In this document: piece after piece, positions 6,840-13,187 of the stretch | Numbering within the stretch: position 1 is the first letter of the stretch | Layout of the letters: each line of letters opens with the position of its first letter | NCBI GenBank assembly: GCA_031423155.1 | Contig: JANPEZ010000105.1 | Coordinates: 1-13,323 of the forward strand | Origin: JANPEZ01 sp031423155 | GTDB taxonomy: Bacteria > Actinomycetota > UBA4738 > HRBIN12 | DNA length: 13,323 bases | Reading direction: 5' to 3' | The notes under the pieces: model-generated | Databases searched by the model: none | What the model saw: the letters and a program-made list of their open reading frames with translations, nothing else | Told to the model about the DNA's origin: nothing | Program-made: the position numbers and the translations under genes

Positions 6840-7151
6840 TTACATCATCGCGAAAGCTTCGTAGACGGTCAGGCTGGACCCGCCCTTCAAGACCGGGCAC
6901 TCCTTCGCCATAGCGAGCGCATCCTCCATCGACTCGGCACTCAAGATGATGTAGCCGTTCGTCGGTCCGCCGCCGTCTGAGACCGCGCCATCGGAGGAGA
7001 TCGACTTGGCCGCCCCAAGCGGGTTGCCGGGATCCTTGACCGCGGCGCCGAGAGCCGCGTACCACGCGCCCCAGGCCTCCATAACCTGCTTCATCTCCTC
7101 GTCGTTCTCGGGCATGGTGCCGCCCTCACTCAGCAATACGAAGTCCTTCAT
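6840..7151 (-). CDS. YCII-related domain protein
   Basis: 103 residues, ATG 7151, preceded by GAAAGGGG three bases upstream. The sequence follows the YCII/DGPF pattern familiar in actinobacteria: MKDFVLLSEGG, an EEMKQVMEAWGAWYAALGAAV helix region, DPGNPLG, SDGGGPTNGYIILSAES, then AMAKECPVLKGGSSLTVYEAF. These are small ferredoxin-like-fold cytoplasmic dimers of uncertain enzymatic role; some are encoded next to ECF sigma factors, which is not the case here. It is transcribed toward the receiver-TM gene, with 22 bases between the two stops and no clear terminator. Family assignment is firm, function is not. Confidence 0.93.
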   Translation of the reverse strand: MKDFVLLSEGGTMPENDEEMKQVMEAWGAWYAALGAAVKDPGNPLGAAKSISSDGAVSDGGGPTNGYIILSAESMEDALAMAKECPVLKGGSSLTVYEAFAMM

Positions 7152-7239
7152 GGTGCCCCTTTCTCGGGAGGCTCCGGTGGAGCCGCGACAGGGCCGAGCC
7201 TATTCCACAACTGGGAGATGCGCCGCACCGGGTTTCCCG

Positions 7240-7261
7240 TGTCGGCGGCTCGCGATAGGGT
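7240..7261 (+). promoter_or_regulatory. RecA-NDp (PafBC)-like promoter candidate, one mismatch
   Basis: TGTCGGCG (7240-7247), 8 bases, then TAGGGT (7256-7261). The actinobacterial DNA-damage promoter is TGTCRGTG-N8-TANNNT; the only mismatch is C for T at position 7. The predicted transcript start falls on the ATG at 7268, which would make that message leaderless. Confidence 0.4.
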
Positions 7262-7267
7262 CGTGCG

Positions 7268-7412
7268 ATGGCCAAGCTCGGTTCACGTGAGAGGGCGAAA
7301 CTTCCCGATCGGGCGTTCGCCTACATCGACTCGCAGGGTCACAGGCCTGCCCATCCACGACGAGGCGCACGTCCGCAACGCGCTGGGGCGGTTCGAGCGC
7401 GATCGCCGATAG
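7268..7412 (+). pseudogene. Frameshifted and shortened small actinobacterial gene
   Basis: From ATG 7268 the frame reads MAKLGSRERAKLPDRAFAYI then DSQGH. The family-like continuation GLPIHDEAHVRNALGRFE then appears in the next frame from about 7344, ending at TAG 7410-7412. One extra base around 7343 explains the break. I recall intact actinobacterial proteins with an LPD-x-x-FAY ... LPI-x-DEAHVRNAL-x-RF layout that continue for a further 30 or so residues (a lysine/arginine-rich helix); that part is missing here. The two halves are too coherent to be chance, so this is a decayed gene, a sequencing error, or conceivably programmed frameshifting. A RecA-NDp-like promoter sits directly in front, and a weak AGGG ribosome site is also present. 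Confidence 0.65.
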
Positions 7413-7454
7413 CGGGAGTAGGCCTGGCGGCCCACTCGGCTCGACGAACGCCCT

Positions 7455-7471
7455 AACCCGGGCGGCGGGTT
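7455..7471 (+). terminator. Hairpin downstream of the frameshifted gene
   Basis: AACCCG (7455-7460) and CGGGTT (7466-7471) pair perfectly around a 5-base loop. There is no T-run after it, so intrinsic termination is uncertain; the position, 43 bases after the stop at 7412, fits a terminator. Confidence 0.3.
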
Positions 7472-7490
7472 CCGACACCCTTCGACTCAT

Positions 7491-7517
7491 TCAGTTTCCG
7501 GTGGTCGCCGCGGATAC
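7491..7517 (+). promoter_or_regulatory. Weak sigma-28-like element before the 62-residue protein
   Basis: TCAG (7491-7494), 15 bases, GCGGATAC (7510-7517). This is a variant of the three better sites: the spacer is one base shorter and one core base differs (G for C). The same stretch holds GATACT, usable as a sigma-70 -10, so the assignment is ambiguous. Confidence 0.25.
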
Positions 7518-7555
7518 TGTTGATCCCGGCGCTCAGCCGAAGGTCGGAGGAACCC

Positions 7556-7744
7556 ATGGACATGCTCGGGATCGTGAAGAACGACGACAGGGACGGGCTG
7601 CGGCAGCGACTCGGAGACCCTGGGAAGAGCCTGCCGCTCGACGAGGTCTCGGTATCGCTGGACCTCATCGACCTGCAGACCGCCGTGCGGGAACGGCTCG
7701 AGGTATACACGGGCAAGCACGCCCGTCGACGCTCCCGTCGCTGA
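7556..7744 (+). CDS. Hypothetical 62-residue protein
   Basis: ATG 7556 is chosen over an in-frame ATG at 7520 because GGAGG lies 5 bases before it. The product is soluble and charged. The sequence begins MDMLGIVKNDDRDGLRQRLG, passes through a helix-like acidic middle (LDEVSVSLDLIDLQTAVRERLEVY) and ends in a strongly basic HARRRSRR tail, which might contact nucleic acid or a membrane. There are no cysteines, no signal peptide and no recognised motif. Coding status rests on the ribosome site and a clean open frame between two bounded genes. It is followed 64 bases later by the META lipoprotein gene and could be co-transcribed with it. Confidence 0.6.
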   Translation: MDMLGIVKNDDRDGLRQRLGDPGKSLPLDEVSVSLDLIDLQTAVRERLEVYTGKHARRRSRR

Positions 7745-7808
7745 TCAGCTCTCCGTCTGCCCGACCGCGTGATTCGACATAGCCGGCCGGCGACAACATG
7801 ATGGGGGC

Positions 7809-8234
7809 GTGATCCGCGGATCTAAGAGGCTCGCTGCCGTCATCCTGATCGCCGTCGCGCTCGCTGCGGCGGCCGGCTGCTCGAGCACCGATACCTCGCT
7901 CGAGGGAACGCGATGGACGCTCTCTGGCTGGACCCTCGATTCGCTGAACCCCGCCGACTTCACAATCACGGCGGGATTCGCCGAAGGACGGATCTCGGGC
8001 AACAGCGGCGTGAACTCATACAGCGGCCCCTACTCCACCGGTCCGGGCGAGGCCTTCTCGGTCGGGGCGCTGGCCAGCACGGCGATGGGTGGATCCGAGC
8101 CCGCGATGCGCGCCGAGAGCGCCTACGTCACGCTGCTCGGCCGGGCCGAGTCGTTCACGGTCGAGGCAGACGAGCTCACGCTCTACGACGGGAACGGGAA
8201 CGTCTCGCTGATCTTCCAGCGCACGGACGGCTAG
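7809..8234 (+). CDS. META-domain (HslJ-like) lipoprotein
   Basis: 141 residues from GTG 7809, with GGGGG just upstream. The N-terminus is a lipoprotein signal: basic RGSKR, a hydrophobic core, and a lipobox ending AAGC with the lipid-modified C24. The rest fits the META/DUF306 fold (first known from E. coli HslJ): LEGTRWTLSGWTLD opening, GRISGNSGVNSYSGPY as the central conserved Gly-Asn block, a TAMGGSEPAMRAESAYVTLLGRAESFTV helix/strand region, and LTLYDGNGNVSLIFQR closing. Such lipoproteins face the cell surface and are linked to stress or antibiotic tolerance in other bacteria; the role here is unknown. A palindromic hairpin starts 8 bases after the stop. Confidence 0.92.
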   Translation: MIRGSKRLAAVILIAVALAAAAGCSSTDTSLEGTRWTLSGWTLDSLNPADFTITAGFAEGRISGNSGVNSYSGPYSTGPGEAFSVGALASTAMGGSEPAMRAESAYVTLLGRAESFTVEADELTLYDGNGNVSLIFQRTDG

Positions 8235-8241
8235 CGGAAGA

Positions 8242-8255
8242 CCTCTTCGAAGAGG
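8242..8255. terminator. Perfect 14-bp palindrome after the META gene (hairpin or operator)
   Basis: CCTCTTCGAAGAGG, 8 bases after the META stop. It can form a 5-bp stem with a TCGA loop, but no T-run follows. It also lies 27 bases upstream of the RecA-NDp-like promoter, so a protein-binding site is an equal alternative. Confidence 0.35.
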
Positions 8256-8281
8256 CACTTGAATCACACACGTGTAAGCCG

Positions 8282-8303
8282 TGTCGGTGGCTCTTTCTAA
8301 TGT
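8282..8303 (+). promoter_or_regulatory. RecA-NDp (PafBC-type DNA-damage) promoter candidate for the VWA gene
   Basis: TGTCGGTG (8282-8289), 8 bases, TAATGT (8298-8303) is a full match to the actinobacterial consensus TGTCRGTG-N8-TANNNT. The flanking GGCTCT also resembles the extended consensus. The predicted transcript start is near 8310, 71 bases before the VWA start. PafBC binding and damage induction are inferred from the motif only. Confidence 0.65.
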
Positions 8304-8316
8304 GATGGATGTCACA
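8301..8316. promoter_or_regulatory. Perfect Crp/GlxR-type palindrome TGTGA-N6-TCACA
   Basis: TGTGATGGATGTCACA matches the consensus of Crp-family regulators (E. coli CRP, mycobacterial Crp, corynebacterial GlxR) in both half sites. It overlaps the TAATGT -10 and the predicted start of the damage-type promoter, so bound protein would be expected to repress. No crp gene is in the window. Confidence 0.55.
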
Positions 8317-8361
8317 GAACGGGCGGCGGCCCCTACGGCTCACCCCCTGAGCCGCGCCTCC

Positions 8362-8380
8362 CGTGACGGAAGGAGTCACG
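8362..8380 (+). promoter_or_regulatory. Hairpin presenting the VWA ribosome-binding site in its loop
   Basis: CGTGAC (8362-8367) pairs with GTCACG (8375-8380) around loop GGAAGGA, and ATG follows immediately at 8381. The Shine-Dalgarno GGAAGGAG lies almost wholly in the loop. This ribosome site fixes ATG 8381 over the in-frame GTG at 8363, which falls inside the stem. Confidence 0.5.
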
Positions 8381-9661
8381 ATGGAACTGCGCGCCAGCCT
8401 GCGCCTGGATCACCAACTGCTCGCGGTCGAGAGCGAACACGAGGTCCACTGCATGCTCGAACTGGTCGCGCCGCCGGTCCCCGGCATGGCGCGGCCTCCA
8501 CTGTCGCTCGCGCTCGTGATCGACCGCTCCGGTTCGATGGCGGGCCCCAAGCTCGAGACCGCGAAGGCGTGCGCTTCGTTCCTGGCGCGGCGCCTCTCTC
8601 CGACCGACCGGCTCTCGGTGATCACGTTCGATGACGAGGTGCGCCTGGAGTTCCCTCTGCAGGAGGTCGGCAACGCGCAGTTGGCGCTCGAGCAGGCCAT
8701 CGGAGGCATCTGGCCGGGAGGTTCGACCAACCTGTCGGGCGGCTGGCTGAAAGGTGTCGAGCAGCTGAGCGGCGCCGACCCCAGCGGCGGGCCGCGGCGC
8801 GTGTTGCTGCTCTCGGACGGCGAGGCCAACGTCGGCGTGGTCGATGCCGGCGCGCTCGCGCAGATGGCGCGCGCGGCCGGCGATGAGTCCGGCGTCTCCA
8901 CGACGACGATCGGCTTCGGCGATGGCTTCGACGAGGAGCTGCTGACCGCGATGGCCGACGCCGGCGTGGGTCGCGCGTACTTCGCCCCCACCCCCGATCA
9001 CGCGCCCGCGATCTTCGCCGAGGAATTCGAGGGGCTCGTCTCCCTCGCCGCGCAGAACGTCTCGGTCGAGATCCGTCCGGGCCCTTCTGTGGAGATGCTC
9101 GGCGTGTTGAACGACTTCCCGTTCGTCCAGGTCGCCGGCGGCGCGCAGGTGCAGCTCGGCGATGCGTACAGCGAGGAGACCCGTCGCGTCGTGTTCAAGC
9201 TGCGCGTCCCGCGCCTGGCCTCGCTCGGGGCGGCGGTCGTGGCCGAAGTCGTGCTGCGCTACGTGAGCGTCGGCGCCACCGTCGCAGCCCACGAGGTGAC
9301 GATCCCTCTCACGGTCAATCTCGTGTCTGCCGACGAGGCAGCCGCCGCCGCGCTCGACGCAGAGGTGACCGAGGAGGTCGTGGTGTTGAAGGCAGCTCGC
9401 GCGCAGGAGGAAGCGCGCCGGCGCGCCGAGACCGGAGACTTCGACGGAGCCAAGGCGCTGCTCGACGAGTCCGCAAAGGAACTGCGTGTGTTGGCGCCGA
9501 CGTCCTCGCGCGCGGAGGAGCTGCTGAAGAACGCCGAGATCCTCGAACAGCACGCGGAGCAGTCGAACGCGGGGATGTTCGATCCGGGCGCGAGCAAGGC
9601 CTGGCTGTACGAGAGCCGCAGGGTCCGGGCGAGCCGCGCCCGCAAGCCGAAGGAGCCGTGA
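8381..9661 (+). CDS. Cytoplasmic von Willebrand factor A (VWA) domain protein
   Basis: 426 residues with no signal peptide or membrane helix. The VWA domain (about 41-215) has a complete metal-ion-dependent adhesion site: D48-R-S50-G-S52, T116 in GGSTN, and D146 in LLLSDGEAN. A beta-rich region follows (about 225-320). The C-terminal region (about 330-426) is helical, with Ala/Glu-rich stretches including EEVVVLKAARAQEEARRRAE, like the end of YfbK/CaCC-type bacterial VWA proteins. MIDAS VWA proteins hold protein partners through a divalent cation; the partner here is unknown. The start is set by GGAAGGAG 5 bases before ATG. The upstream DNA carries a damage-type promoter and a Crp-type palindrome, which suggests stress-dependent expression. 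No MoxR-type ATPase gene is adjacent, unlike many VWA loci. Confidence 0.94.
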   Translation: MELRASLRLDHQLLAVESEHEVHCMLELVAPPVPGMARPPLSLALVIDRSGSMAGPKLETAKACASFLARRLSPTDRLSVITFDDEVRLEFPLQEVGNAQLALEQAIGGIWPGGSTNLSGGWLKGVEQLSGADPSGGPRRVLLLSDGEANVGVVDAGALAQMARAAGDESGVSTTTIGFGDGFDEELLTAMADAGVGRAYFAPTPDHAPAIFAEEFEGLVSLAAQNVSVEIRPGPSVEMLGVLNDFPFVQVAGGAQVQLGDAYSEETRRVVFKLRVPRLASLGAAVVAEVVLRYVSVGATVAAHEVTIPLTVNLVSADEAAAAALDAEVTEEVVVLKAARAQEEARRRAETGDFDGAKALLDESAKELRVLAPTSSRAEELLKNAEILEQHAEQSNAGMFDPGASKAWLYESRRVRASRARKPKEP

Positions 9662-9785
9662 GATGCGGATCTAGGTCTAGCGGCGTTCCATCTCTTTGCG
9701 GAAGAACGCCTCCGCGCACTCTTGCCACCTTCACGGAACGTCACGAGACGTGGATCGGGATCGAAGGTCGGATACGCACGAGCGT

Positions 9786-9918
9786 GCCGATTTCGGCCTA
9801 TGGCGGCAGTATCCGATCCGGATTCGACCGATTTCGGCATGAGCATACTGATTTGGGCCTAATCACTGCCTCTGATAGGCTAGTATCCCTGTAACCGGTA
9901 CGTTCGTGCCGAAATAGG
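9786..9918. repeat. Four-copy operator-like array upstream of the HipBA-like operon
   Basis: Copies: GCCGATTTCGGC (9786-9797, perfect 5-2-5 palindrome), ACCGATTTCGGC (9827-9838), ACTGATTTGGGC (9847-9858), and on the opposite strand TCCTATTTCGGC (9908-9919 when read reversed). Start-to-start spacings of the first three are 41 and 20 bases, near whole helical turns. The third overlaps the predicted -35 and the fourth lies between promoter and hipB. This suits autorepression by the HipB-like protein, which is inference. Confidence 0.6.
9853..9881 (+). promoter_or_regulatory. Sigma-70-type promoter candidate of the HipBA-like operon
   Basis: TTGGGC (9853-9858), a 17-base spacer, TAGGCT (9876-9881). 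The -35 half lies inside the third operator-like copy. An alternative -10, TAGTAT (9881-9886), overlaps. The leader to GTG 9936 would be about 48 bases. Confidence 0.4.
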
Positions 9919-9935
9919 AAGGCAGGTAAGGAACG

Positions 9936-10139
9936 GTGCAGCGGTTGGGAGAGCAGGTCCGCGACCGCCGTAAGGCGCTCGGCCTGACGCAGCAGGATCT
10001 CGCGGATCTCGCAGGCTGCTCTGTGCGGTTCGTTGGCGAGCTGGAGGCGGGCAAGGATACGGTGCGGCTCGACATAGTCGGCGCCTGCCTCGAAGCACTG
10101 GGATTGGAACTTCGTGCCGAACCGCGGGAGCCCAAGTGA
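9936..10139 (+). CDS. HipB-like XRE-family antitoxin/repressor
   Basis: 67 residues from GTG 9936, with AAGGA 4-5 bases upstream. Almost the whole protein is one helix-turn-helix of the Cro/C1 type: EQVRDRRKALGLTQQDLADLAGCSVRFVGELEAGK at about 6-40, with the recognition helix around 29-37. GCSVRFVGELEAGKDTVRLD is typical of small HipB proteins. In HipBA modules HipB binds operators as a dimer, represses its own operon and inhibits HipA. The stop overlaps the hipA start as GTGA, so the two are translationally coupled, antitoxin first. The C-terminus is short and hydrophilic (RAEPREPK), lacking the longer tail of E. coli HipB. The upstream operator array is its likely target. Confidence 0.92.
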   Translation: MQRLGEQVRDRRKALGLTQQDLADLAGCSVRFVGELEAGKDTVRLDIVGACLEALGLELRAEPREPK

Positions 10140-11353
10140 ACCCGGCCGAGTTCACGGAGCTGACCACCGCGCCGGCCGCCGATGTCTACAAAGCCGGGCG
10201 TCTGGCTGCGACGCTCACACGCTCGGCGGACGGGATCGAGTTCGCCTATCTGCCGGGATACCTCGTATCTGATCCGAAGCCGGTCGCGACGACCCTTCCT
10301 CTGGCGGATCAACCGGTTCGCACTCACGCCGGAGCGGTCCCCGCCTTCTTCGCCGGACTACTCCCGGAGGGGCGACGCCTCGTTGCGCTGCGCCGGGCCG
10401 TGAAGACGTCGGCCGACGACGAGCTGAGTCTCCTACTCGTGGTGGGCCGGGACGCCATAGGCGACGTGCAGGTCGTGGTGAGAGGAAGTACACCCACGCC
10501 CGCCGAACCTCTGCTTCAAGTCAAGAGGGATTGGTCGGAAGTGCGGTTCGCAGACCTGCTTTCGCAAGCCGGTATCGACAGGGTCGGCATCCCTGGGGTC
10601 CAGGACAAAGCCTCCGCCGGCATGATCTCCGTGCCGGTCGGCAGAAGAGGCGAGCGTTACCTGCTCAAGGTAGATCCGCCCGAATATCCGCACGTCGTCC
10701 AGGACGAAGCCTTCTTCCTTGCCTGGGCTCGCGAGGCGCGCATCGATAGCGCGCGCGCGCAGATCGTTCGCGACGCGGATGGTGTACCGGGTCTGTTGGT
10801 TCGAAGGTTCGATCGCATCGCCCAGCGCGACGGAACGACGACCGCCATCGCTTGCGAGGACGCATGCCAGGTCCTCGGTCGGTGGCCCGCCGACAAGTAT
10901 GCCGTTACCACCGAGCAGGCTGTAACAGCCCTCGCGGACCAGTGCCCGGCGCGTCCGGTTGCGCTGTTACGCCTGTTCGAGCAACTTTGCTTCGCGTGGC
11001 TGACGGGCAATGGCGACGTTCACGCCAAGAACCTTTCGATCCTCGAGCGCGACGGCGAGTGGACCGTGTCTCCTGCATACGACCTGCCGTCGACCGTGCC
11101 GTACGGAGACACCACCTTGGCGCTTCCGATCGAAGGCAAGAGGAGCGGCCTTTCCCGCCGTCACCTGCTCGGTTTCGCCCAGGCCATCGGCCTGCCCGAG
11201 AAGGCGGCAGTCAACGCGCTCGACGGTCTGATCGAACGGCTCTCGGACTTGGAAACGCGACTGCGCGAAGGTGCCCTTCCGTTCTCTCAGAAGGTCACCG
11301 CCGATCTGATAGCAGAACTGAGGCATCGACGAAGGGCTGCGTCGCGGCCGTAG
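10136..11353 (+). CDS. HipA-like serine/threonine kinase toxin
   Basis: 405 residues, GTG start overlapping the hipB stop. The N-terminal HipA_1-like domain (about 15-120) includes VPAFFAGLLPEGRR and GRDAIGDVQV. The kinase domain follows: GVQDK at 154-158 (a flexible P-loop-like motif where E. coli HipA has its regulatory serine nearby), the ATP-contacting lysine K178 in YLLKVDPPEYP, LLVRRFDR at 221-227, catalytic D294 in GNGDVHAKN (291-299), and metal-binding D316 in SPAYDLPST. All key kinase residues are therefore present. In E. coli HipA phosphorylates glutamyl-tRNA synthetase and induces dormancy; the target here is unknown and homologues differ. Serines at 160 and 165 are candidates for autophosphorylation. 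No other gene is in the operon. Confidence 0.95.
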   Translation: MNPAEFTELTTAPAADVYKAGRLAATLTRSADGIEFAYLPGYLVSDPKPVATTLPLADQPVRTHAGAVPAFFAGLLPEGRRLVALRRAVKTSADDELSLLLVVGRDAIGDVQVVVRGSTPTPAEPLLQVKRDWSEVRFADLLSQAGIDRVGIPGVQDKASAGMISVPVGRRGERYLLKVDPPEYPHVVQDEAFFLAWAREARIDSARAQIVRDADGVPGLLVRRFDRIAQRDGTTTAIACEDACQVLGRWPADKYAVTTEQAVTALADQCPARPVALLRLFEQLCFAWLTGNGDVHAKNLSILERDGEWTVSPAYDLPSTVPYGDTTLALPIEGKRSGLSRRHLLGFAQAIGLPEKAAVNALDGLIERLSDLETRLREGALPFSQKVTADLIAELRHRRRAASRP

Positions 11354-11368
11354 GCGAGCACCCGCCTT

Positions 11369-11393
11369 GGTGTCGAGCGGCGGATCAGACACC
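11369..11393 (+). terminator. Inverted repeat after hipA-like gene
   Basis: GGTGTC (11369-11374) and GACACC (11388-11393) are separated by 13 bases, starting 16 bases after the hipA stop. Without a T-run it is only a possible terminator; it could also be an operator for the pirin-like gene 41 bases on. Confidence 0.25.
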
Positions 11394-11433
11394 TTCGACG
11401 AGGACCTGCTCAAGCGGGAGGATGGAGAGATAG

Positions 11434-12171
11434 ATGATCGAGATACGGCGCGACAGCGAGATCTACGAGACCGACGGCGGCTGGTTCCATGCGCGCTGGC
11501 ATTTCTCGTTCGACCGGTACCGCGATCCCGCCAACGACGGGTTCGGCGCGATGCGCGTCTTCAACGACGACCGCCTGACCCCGGGGGCCGTCTGGCCGCT
11601 GCATCCTCACCGGGACGTGGAGGGACTCACCTACGTCGTGGAGGGATCATTCGGCCACGAGGACAACGTCGGCGGACCGTTCGGGCCGTTGCCCGCGGGA
11701 TCCGTGCAACGCATGACGCTCGGGTCGGGGGCGCTGCATTCCGAGCAGAACGCCTCGAAGGACGACGCCATGCGATTCATCCAGATCTGGATCCTGCCGA
11801 ACGAGGCCGGCCTCGATCCACAGGTCGAGCAACGCGTGTTCACCCGTGAAGACAGGACCGATCGGCTGCTGAAGGTCATCGGACCCGAGGGCGGCGATGT
11901 GGTCTCGATCCATCAGGACGCCGCCGTCTTCGTTTCCTCACTCGGGACCGGGGTCGAGGTCACGCACCCGATCGGAGCGGATCGAGGTGCCTACGTCTAT
12001 CTGATCGGGGGCGCCGCGTCGTTCGACGACGAGAACGTCACCACCGGTGACGCCGCCAAGGTGACGGGACAACCCGAGCTGAGGATCCGACCGAGCCAGC
12101 CGAGCGAGCTGATCCTCGTCGACGTTCCGATGACGTTCGAGCCGGTCGGGGTCTGGCGCGACAGGGTCTGA
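11434..12171 (+). CDS. Pirin-like bicupin protein (YhhW type)
   Basis: 245 residues, ATG 11434, with GGAGAG upstream. The N-terminal cupin carries the pirin metal site H57-P-H59, then H102 and E104 in HSEQN, matching the usual His-His-His-Glu set. Flanking signature stretches are HPHRDVEGLTYVVEGSFGHED and LGSGALHSEQN, followed by FIQIWILP. The C-terminal cupin (about 140-240) is degenerate, as in YhhW-class proteins. Some relatives show quercetin 2,3-dioxygenase activity in vitro, others act as redox-sensitive co-regulators; substrate is unknown. It is a cytoplasmic single-gene unit between two toxin-antitoxin-type operons, and it converges on the antitoxin gene with a 75-base gap containing a small hairpin. 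Confidence 0.94.
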   Translation: MIEIRRDSEIYETDGGWFHARWHFSFDRYRDPANDGFGAMRVFNDDRLTPGAVWPLHPHRDVEGLTYVVEGSFGHEDNVGGPFGPLPAGSVQRMTLGSGALHSEQNASKDDAMRFIQIWILPNEAGLDPQVEQRVFTREDRTDRLLKVIGPEGGDVVSIHQDAAVFVSSLGTGVEVTHPIGADRGAYVYLIGGAASFDDENVTTGDAAKVTGQPELRIRPSQPSELILVDVPMTFEPVGVWRDRV

Positions 12172-12232
12172 GATGCGGGCATAGCCGAGCTGACGAGGCG
12201 AAGGTCTGGGCTAAGCAGCTGATCCGATTCCG

Positions 12233-12245
12233 GGTACGGGGTACC
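12233..12245. terminator. Small hairpin between the convergent pirin-like and antitoxin genes
   Basis: GGTAC-GGG-GTACC: a 5-bp stem with a 3-base loop, ending directly at the antitoxin stop. It could serve both directions, but no T-run is present on either strand. Confidence 0.3.
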
Positions 12246-12246
12246 T

Positions 12247-12810
12247 TCAGCGCGAGCGACGCTTCGCGCCCGAACTCTTCCCGCGCTCCATCGACGCGCT
12301 AGCTCCGTTCTCGACGCGCGGCTTGGGCGGAGCGCGACCTTCGAGCATGTTGCCCAGGTCCATGACCTGGACGCCGCCGTCCGGCGCACGTGCGAGGATG
12401 CTTTCGTTGCTCTTCCCGATGAGGCCGAGATCGATGAGAGCCTGAACGAGCGAAGCGGCGCGTCCGGCGAGGATCTCGGTACCTGCATCGCTCGGGGTCC
12501 CGTCCTCGTTCAACGCGGCGGGATCGACGAACCGCAGGTCGAGCTGCATGCCGAGCGCCGTCGCGAAGCGATGCACCGTCGTGAGGCTCGGCGTCGAGTC
12601 CATCCGCTCGATGCGAGAGACCTGCGACTGGGTCACGCCGATGCGATCGGCGAGCTCCTTCTGCGTGAGACCGAGTCGGCGCCGAGCCCGCAGAACCTCC
12701 CGGGCGACGAGGAACGCCGGCCGGCTCTCCTCGTACGCGCCAGCGAGTTCGGGATCGGCGGCGTGCATCTCGTCTCGAGCCTCGCCCCACGTACGGTTCT
12801 CGTTCGTCAC
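12247..12810 (-). CDS. XRE-family antitoxin (HigA type) with long basic C-terminal extension
   Basis: 187 residues from GTG 12810, which overlaps the toxin stop as GTGA; GAGG lies 6 bases upstream. The helix-turn-helix is at about 37-91, with REVLRARRRLGLTQKELADR followed by IGVTQSQVSRIERMDSTPSL; the recognition helix is SQVSRIER. HigA-type antitoxins bind the toxin and the operon operator. The N-terminal RPAFLVAREVL stretch is typical of antitoxins paired with Gp49-like toxins. Unusual is the tail of about 95 residues (95-187), ending in a Lys/Arg/Ser-rich segment (GKSSGAKRRSR); HigA proteins are usually near 100 residues. The tail might add a DNA- or RNA-binding surface. Confidence 0.92.
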   Translation of the reverse strand: MTNENRTWGEARDEMHAADPELAGAYEESRPAFLVAREVLRARRRLGLTQKELADRIGVTQSQVSRIERMDSTPSLTTVHRFATALGMQLDLRFVDPAALNEDGTPSDAGTEILAGRAASLVQALIDLGLIGKSNESILARAPDGGVQVMDLGNMLEGRAPPKPRVENGASASMERGKSSGAKRRSR

Positions 12811-13184
12811 TTCACACCTCGCTTCGTCTTGTCGTCGGCCATCCGCCGCTCGGCAGTCCCGACATCGCGCTCATCGATGGCGTTCGTCGTCTTCGCGAAC
12901 CCGTGGAGCAGCACGAGCGTTCGGCCAGCGGGGTTGTAGAAGAGCACGCGGTACGCGTTGCGTTGGAACGTCGCCAGCAGCTCCCAGATGTCGCCGCGCA
13001 CCTTGTGCAGGTACTGGGTCGGAAGCGCGAGACCCTCAGCTTCCAATAGGTCGATGGCGCGACCGATCTTCGCCACCTGCTGCTTGCCCGCGCGCCGGAC
13101 ATCTTTCGCGAGCCAGGCGCTCACGGGCTCGTCCCCCCGAGCGTCCTGGTACATCTCGACCGTCCACTTCTCCGTTTCATCCAT
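12807..13184 (-). CDS. HigB/Gp49-like (RelE-superfamily) toxin
   Basis: 125 residues from ATG 13184, first gene of a toxin-then-antitoxin operon. Family landmarks: the YLHKVRGDIWELLATFQRNAYRVLFY core (59-83), where W67-E-L and YR are conserved; LVLLHGFAKTTNAI (90-103); and the terminal helix containing AERRMAD (111-117). This layout fits phage-derived Gp49-like/DUF891 HigB toxins, which are ribosome-dependent mRNA endonucleases. The usual conserved basic residues R74, K98 and R113 are present, so activity is plausible. No Shine-Dalgarno is seen before ATG; four GATA repeats lie immediately upstream. Confidence 0.92.
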   Translation of the reverse strand: MDETEKWTVEMYQDARGDEPVSAWLAKDVRRAGKQQVAKIGRAIDLLEAEGLALPTQYLHKVRGDIWELLATFQRNAYRVLFYNPAGRTLVLLHGFAKTTNAIDERDVGTAERRMADDKTKRGVK

Positions 13185-13187
13185 GCA

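Noticed and set aside
7268..7456. A continuous 62-codon frame from ATG 7268 without frameshift
   Set aside because: After about codon 25 the sequence becomes Arg/Pro/Ala shadow-like, while the neighbouring frame holds the family-like continuation, so a frameshifted gene is the better reading.
8268..8275. ACACGTGT palindrome
   Set aside because: An 8-bp palindrome is common by chance at this GC content, and it falls in the upstream block already described.
8333..9553. A 406-codon open frame antisense to the VWA gene
   Set aside because: It lies wholly opposite a gene with an intact VWA fold and MIDAS residues. Its product is low in recognisable motifs and rich in Arg, His and Asp, as expected for a GC-rich shadow frame.
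9677..9726. A short minus-strand reading WQECAEAFFRKEMERR followed by a stop, resembling a natural protein end
   Set aside because: It is only 17 codons with a stop just upstream; perhaps a gene remnant, but not supportable.
9259..9846. A minus-strand frame running from the hip upstream region into the VWA gene
   Set aside because: The product is Ser/Ala/Arg low-complexity and overlaps the VWA C-terminus and the operator array; no ribosome site was seen.
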